Source of the DNA: Hydrogenoanaerobacterium sp032017025
GTDB lineage: Bacteria > Bacillota > Clostridia > Oscillospirales > Ruminococcaceae
Assembly: GCF_032017025.1 (NCBI RefSeq)
Contig: NZ_DALZQO010000009.1
Span: forward strand, 47,346-111,345
DNA length: 64,000 nt
Direction of reading: 5' to 3'
Made by a program: the position numbers and the translations under genes. Positions 60,281 through 64,000 of the stretch are shown piece by piece (position 1 is the first letter of the stretch; every line of letters starts with the position of its first letter). Below the pieces are notes generated by a model. The model was not told the origin of the DNA, searched no databases, and saw nothing but the letters and a program-made list of their open reading frames with translations.

Positions 60281-61819
60281 ATGGAGATCAAACCGTATAT
60301 CCGGCTCAATGGAATCACAAAGACCTTTGGCCCAGTTGTGGCAAACAACAACATCAATCTTGACGTAAAAAAGGGCGAAATCCACGCATTGCTTGGTGAA
60401 AACGGCTCAGGCAAAAGTACGCTGATGAGTATCCTTTCCGGTATCTATCAGCCGGATAGCGGCACCGTTTGTTTGGGAGACAAGCAAATGGCATTTACCT
60501 CGCCCAAGGATGCGATTGATGCAGGTATTGGCATGGTGCACCAGCACTTTAAGCTGGTAGACGTGCTGAGCGCAAAGGAAAACATCATTGCGGGGCAAAA
60601 AGGCTCATTTTTTGTCGGTGGCAAAGAGCTGACGCGCAAGATTACCTCCATTGCTGAAAAATACGGGCTTTCGATCGATCCGGACAAAAAAATCTACAAC
60701 ATGTCGGTGAGTGAAAAACAGACGGTTGAAATTTTAAAGGTGCTGTACCGCGGCGCCGATGTTCTTGTGCTTGACGAACCCACGGCAGTGCTTACCCCAC
60801 AGGAGATTCGCGTATTGTTTAAAATACTGCGCAATATGAAAAACGAAGGCTGTGCGGTTATCATTATCACCCATAAGTTGGGCGAGGTTATGGATATTTC
60901 TGACCGCGTCACGGTGCTGCGCAAGGGCGAGAGCATCAAAACGGTGAACACCTGCGATACCAACATCCGCGAGCTGACCGAATTCATGGTGGGGCGTTCT
61001 ATTTCGCTCGACCTTGATTGTCCGACGGTGGATTCAGCTATCAAGCATACCATTTTAGAGGTTAAAGACCTTACGGTGCGCAACCATGTCGACCACATCA
61101 ATGTGCTCAATAAGCTCACATTCTCGTTGTCGTCGGGTGAAATTCTGGGTGTTGCGGGCATTGCGGGCAGTGGGCAAAAGGCCCTTTGTGAGGTAATTAC
61201 CGGCCTTGAAAAGGTAGCTTCGGGTGAACTGGTTTTTAACAGCGAAAGCCTGATTGGCATGTCACCCAAGGATATTATTCGTAAAGGCATCAGCATGAGT
61301 TTTGTCCCTGAGGATAGGCTTGGTATGGGTCTAATCGGCGGAATGGATATCACCGATAACGTATTGCTCAAATCTTACCAGAACATGCCCGGCGCGTTCA
61401 TTAACCGAAAGGAAGGCAGGCTCAAAGCGGAAGAAATCATCAAGCAATACGATATCAACACCACCGGACCTGCACAGATTGTAAAAAAGCTTTCGGGCGG
61501 CAACATTCAAAAGGTGCTGTTGGGGCGTGAAATTGCACTTTCTCCGCAGCTGCTTATTACAGCGTACCCTGTGCGTGGGCTTGATATCGGTGCTTCCTAC
61601 AACATTTACGATATGCTCAACGAGCAAAAACAGAAAGGCGTTGGCATTCTGTTTATCGGTGAAGACCTTGACATTCTGCTTGAGCTTTCCGACCGTATTA
61701 TGGTGCTGCATGGCGGCGAGGTAATGGATATCGTCGACCCGAAAACCACCACAAAAGAGGAAATCGGAATGCTGATGATGGGGCATAAGGAGTCGAAAGG
61801 GGAGGTGCAGGCGTCATGA
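60281..61819 (+). CDS. BMP-type ABC transporter ATPase, double domain
   Basis: A 512-residue protein with two ABC domains, as in NupO/YufO. The first (about residues 1-245) has Walker A GENGSGKST and VLVLDEPTAVLTP, with MSVSEKQTVEIL as signature. The second has a degenerate loop GIAGSGQKALCEV, LSGGNIQKVLLGREI and a final LLITAYPVRGLDIGA, lacking the usual Walker B acid, which is normal in this group. ATG 60281 is used; an ATG at 60257 has no ribosome site. Confidence 0.93.
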   Translation: MEIKPYIRLNGITKTFGPVVANNNINLDVKKGEIHALLGENGSGKSTLMSILSGIYQPDSGTVCLGDKQMAFTSPKDAIDAGIGMVHQHFKLVDVLSAKENIIAGQKGSFFVGGKELTRKITSIAEKYGLSIDPDKKIYNMSVSEKQTVEILKVLYRGADVLVLDEPTAVLTPQEIRVLFKILRNMKNEGCAVIIITHKLGEVMDISDRVTVLRKGESIKTVNTCDTNIRELTEFMVGRSISLDLDCPTVDSAIKHTILEVKDLTVRNHVDHINVLNKLTFSLSSGEILGVAGIAGSGQKALCEVITGLEKVASGELVFNSESLIGMSPKDIIRKGISMSFVPEDRLGMGLIGGMDITDNVLLKSYQNMPGAFINRKEGRLKAEEIIKQYDINTTGPAQIVKKLSGGNIQKVLLGREIALSPQLLITAYPVRGLDIGASYNIYDMLNEQKQKGVGILFIGEDLDILLELSDRIMVLHGGEVMDIVDPKTTTKEEIGMLMMGHKESKGEVQAS

Positions 61820-62895
61820 TTAAAATTGTAAAAAAACCTGAAGTCTCCCCTGCACAGTCTAATGTCCAGCGTGTGCTTTCTATTTTAATTGCGCTTGTTG
61901 TGGCAGCAGGTTTTATCATGATTCTGGGCTACAGCCCGATTGTGGTGTACAGCGAGATTGTCAAAGGTGCCACAGGCTCGCTTTATCGTTTTAAGGAGAC
62001 AATCAATAAAGCAATTCCGTTGGTGACGCTTTCGCTCGGTATTGCGGTGGCGTTTAAAATGAAATTTTCCAACATCGGCGCAGAGGGGCAGTTTTACCTC
62101 GGTGCAATGGGTGCGGCATACATAGCGTTTTGTTTTCCCGACATGCCCCGTGCGCTGCTGTTACCGCTGATGGCAATTGTAGCAATGATTATGGGCGGTA
62201 TCTGGTGCTTTTTCCCCGCCATTTTAAAAACAAAATTTGGCACCAGCGAAACACTGGTTACCCTGATGATGAACTACATTGCGGTAAAATGGGTCACCTA
62301 CCTGCAATACGGGCCATGGAAAGACCCTAACGCATTCGGATTCCCAAAAATGCCGCAGTTTACCGAAAATGCCATACTGCCCAAGGTATTCGGCGTGCAT
62401 GCAGGCTGGCTTATCGCTCTGGCATTGGTGGTCATCATCCACATTATTATGAGCAAATCAAAGCTCGGATACGAGATTTCAGTATTGGGTGAAAACCCGC
62501 AAACTGCGCGCTATGCGGGCATGAATACAATGAAAATTCTGTTTATCTCGGTGCTCATCAGCGGTGGGCTTTGCGGCCTTGCCGGTATGATGCAGGCGTC
62601 TGCCATCGAGCAGTCGCTTACCGATAAGCTCTCAAGCGGCCTCGGCTTTACCGCCATTATTACCGCATGGCTGGCGCGTCTTTCCGCACCGACGATTCTG
62701 GTGGTGTCGTTCTTCTTTGCAATGCTGCTGCAGGGCAGCGCCTATTTGCAGAGTGCTTTGCAAATACCCTCGGCAGTTGCCGAAATTTTGCAGGGTATCA
62801 TTCTCTTTTTCGTGCTTGCAAGCGAATTCTTCACCCAGTATAAATTTGTTTATAAAAGGAATACGGCGTCTGACGCGAGGGAGGTAGAGGCATAA
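61816..62895 (+). CDS. BMP-type ABC transporter permease (first)
   Basis: A 359-residue permease of the BPD_transp_2 group (NupP/YufP-like), with about ten helices and the conserved FSNIGAEGQFYLGAMGA and GTSETLVTLMMNYIAVK segments. The ATGA overlap with the ATPase and one-base overlap with the next permease show tight coupling. Two different permeases make the heterodimer. Confidence 0.93.
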   Translation: MIKIVKKPEVSPAQSNVQRVLSILIALVVAAGFIMILGYSPIVVYSEIVKGATGSLYRFKETINKAIPLVTLSLGIAVAFKMKFSNIGAEGQFYLGAMGAAYIAFCFPDMPRALLLPLMAIVAMIMGGIWCFFPAILKTKFGTSETLVTLMMNYIAVKWVTYLQYGPWKDPNAFGFPKMPQFTENAILPKVFGVHAGWLIALALVVIIHIIMSKSKLGYEISVLGENPQTARYAGMNTMKILFISVLISGGLCGLAGMMQASAIEQSLTDKLSSGLGFTAIITAWLARLSAPTILVVSFFFAMLLQGSAYLQSALQIPSAVAEILQGIILFFVLASEFFTQYKFVYKRNTASDAREVEA

Positions 62896-63860
62896 TGGAT
62901 TTCTTAAACGGAACCGGATTGTTCCTGCAAACCGCGGTTCAAATGGGTACCCCTTTGCTGTTCGGTACGCTCGGCGGCATCCTTTGCGAAAAGGTAGGCC
63001 ACCTAAACCTTGGTGTTGAGGGCATGATGCTGCTCGGTGCTGTAATGGGCTTTCTCACCGCACTCAAAACCGGAAACCCGCTGCTGGCGGTGATTGTTTC
63101 GGGGCTTGCAGGTATGGCGGGAGCACTTATTTACGCGGTTATTACCGTCACATTTCGTGGCAACCAGACGGTAACCGGCCTTGTGCTCACCATCTTTGGC
63201 ACAGGTGTGTCCAGCTTTATCGGGCAAAACCTCGCCGGGCTTTCGCTGCCCGAAAACCTGCTGACAGCGCTTGGTATTCACAATATTCCCGGTCTTTCCG
63301 CCATCCCCGTGCTCGGTACGGCATTGTTCAAACAGAGTATTTACATTCACATCGGGTGGATCTGCGCGATTGTAATCTATTTGTACCTGAAGAAAACCCG
63401 TTTGGGCCTTTCGATGCGCGTAGTGGGCGAAAACCCTGCAGCAGCAGATGCCTCGGGCATTAATATTACGCTGTACAAATACGTGCATATTCTGGCGGGC
63501 GGTTTTCTGTGCGGGTTGGGCGGTTCTTACCTGTCACTTGTTTTTGTACCCCGCTGGCAGGATGAAATTACCGCCGGTATGGGTTGGATTGCCATTGCAC
63601 TGGTGATTTTCTCCACATGGAACCCTGCCAAGGCGATTTTTGGTGCATACCTGTTTGGCGCGCTGCGCGGAGTGGCACTAAAAATGCAGAATGTGCCGCT
63701 CAGCTTGTTCGGCAACAAAATTACCATCGATTCCGCACTGCTGGATATGCTGCCCTACATGATGACGATTGCGGTTTTGGTGTTCATCACCCTGCGTAAA
63801 AAGAAAGAGAATCAAGCACCCGCATGGCTCGGCAATGCCTACTTCCGCGAAGATCGTTAA
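62895..63860 (+). CDS. BMP-type ABC transporter permease (second)
   Basis: A 321-residue permease of the same group (NupQ/YufQ-like), with about eight to nine helices. GHLNLGVEGMMLLGAVMGF and RGNQTVTGLVLTIFGTG are the family regions, and VGENPAAADASGINI is the cytoplasmic EAA-like region. Its ATG overlaps the stop of the previous permease by one base. It is the last gene of the operon in the window; downstream genes may exist past the repeat at the end. Confidence 0.93.
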   Translation: MDFLNGTGLFLQTAVQMGTPLLFGTLGGILCEKVGHLNLGVEGMMLLGAVMGFLTALKTGNPLLAVIVSGLAGMAGALIYAVITVTFRGNQTVTGLVLTIFGTGVSSFIGQNLAGLSLPENLLTALGIHNIPGLSAIPVLGTALFKQSIYIHIGWICAIVIYLYLKKTRLGLSMRVVGENPAAADASGINITLYKYVHILAGGFLCGLGGSYLSLVFVPRWQDEITAGMGWIAIALVIFSTWNPAKAIFGAYLFGALRGVALKMQNVPLSLFGNKITIDSALLDMLPYMMTIAVLVFITLRKKKENQAPAWLGNAYFREDR

Positions 63861-63946
63861 CAATCAGTTGTTTTTGGGGAGTAGCAAATCAATTGTTACT
63901 GCGGCACATAAATGCGAATACGATAAGCAGAGCCACCGACATGTAT

Positions 63947-64000
63947 GAACTGCACCCCTAAAGTTAGACAGTATGGTATACTGTAAAAAACTTTGGGGGT
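63947..64000 (+). mobile_element. IS3-like terminal inverted repeat, cut by the window end
   Basis: TGAACTGCACCCCTAAAGTT (63946-63965) reads like the end of an IS3/IS150-type element. It is followed by ACAGTAT-GGT-ATACTGT (63968-63984) and AACTTTGGGGGT (63989-64000), the latter being the reverse complement of 63954-63965 in 11 of 12 positions. Either the element continues with a transposase, or this is a short palindromic miniature element made of the two ends. No transposase frame is visible in the window. Confidence 0.5.

Noticed and set aside
1..64000. CRISPR array, tRNA or rRNA genes, prophage
   Set aside because: No regularly spaced repeats, cloverleaf genes, rRNA sequence or phage structural genes were seen.

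Overview
The window reads as a piece of chromosome from a spore-forming, Gram-positive-type anaerobe of the Clostridia, probably near the Oscillospiraceae; this placement is inferred from gene content and not from a marker-gene comparison. The clues are sporulation genes (spoVD, a spoVE/ftsW gene, a BofC-like protein), a MurE with the DNPR motif of meso-diaminopimelate ligases, an HPr with both His15 and Ser46, a CIRCE heat-shock operator, clean sigma-A type promoters, and strong AGGAGG ribosome binding sites often followed by TTG or GTG starts. No rRNA, tRNA or CRISPR array was seen.

Layout. 1-9.3 kb: housekeeping genes (3' end of trmD, an iron alcohol dehydrogenase, an AI-2E-type membrane protein, a DUF554 protein, HPr, uvrC, rsmD-coaD, a coiled-coil protein). 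9.4-24.4 kb: the division and cell wall (dcw) cluster mraZ-rsmH-ftsL-spoVD-murE-murF-mraY-spoVE/ftsW-murG-murA-ftsQ-ftsZ, preceded by a sigma-A promoter and three GTGG boxes on a 10-bp period that look like MraZ operators; murD, murC and ftsA are absent from their usual places. 24.5-32.7 kb: an M23 peptidase, a YdcF protein, an alanine/glycine:cation symporter, a VOC protein, a BofC-like protein, a class A PBP and a second AI-2E-type protein. 33.1-37.2 kb: aspartate-family amino acid genes (ACT protein, hom, thrB, lysC), lysC carrying an internal translation start like Bacillus aspartokinase II. 37.4-44.3 kb: a tightly overlapping polysaccharide operon (4,6-dehydratase, flippase, O-antigen ligase/polymerase-like protein, two glycosyltransferases). 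44.4-53.9 kb: a GNAT protein, a lipoprotein, helD, htpG under a CIRCE site, an XRE regulator divergent from a small unknown gene, and a GntR-ABC operon. 54.2-57.4 kb: a glycine betaine/proline-type ABC importer in which the binding protein is fused in front of the permease. 57.9-63.9 kb: a MocA-like nucleotidyltransferase and a BMP-type (nucleoside-like) ABC importer with an attenuator-like leader. 63.9-64.0 kb: an IS3-like terminal repeat cut by the window edge.

Two 10-base runs of N lie inside genes (rsmH and the betaine transporter). Both look like arbitrary-size assembly gaps; the second creates a false frameshift that splits one real gene into two reading frames.

The features most worth following up are regulatory: the folded rsmD leader with a 16-bp repeat ending at the ribosome binding site, the attenuator-like leader of the BMP importer, the paired-hairpin leader of the amino-acid symporter, a 10-bp-arm operator over the betaine transporter promoter, the CIRCE site on htpG, and a palindrome over the GNAT promoter.
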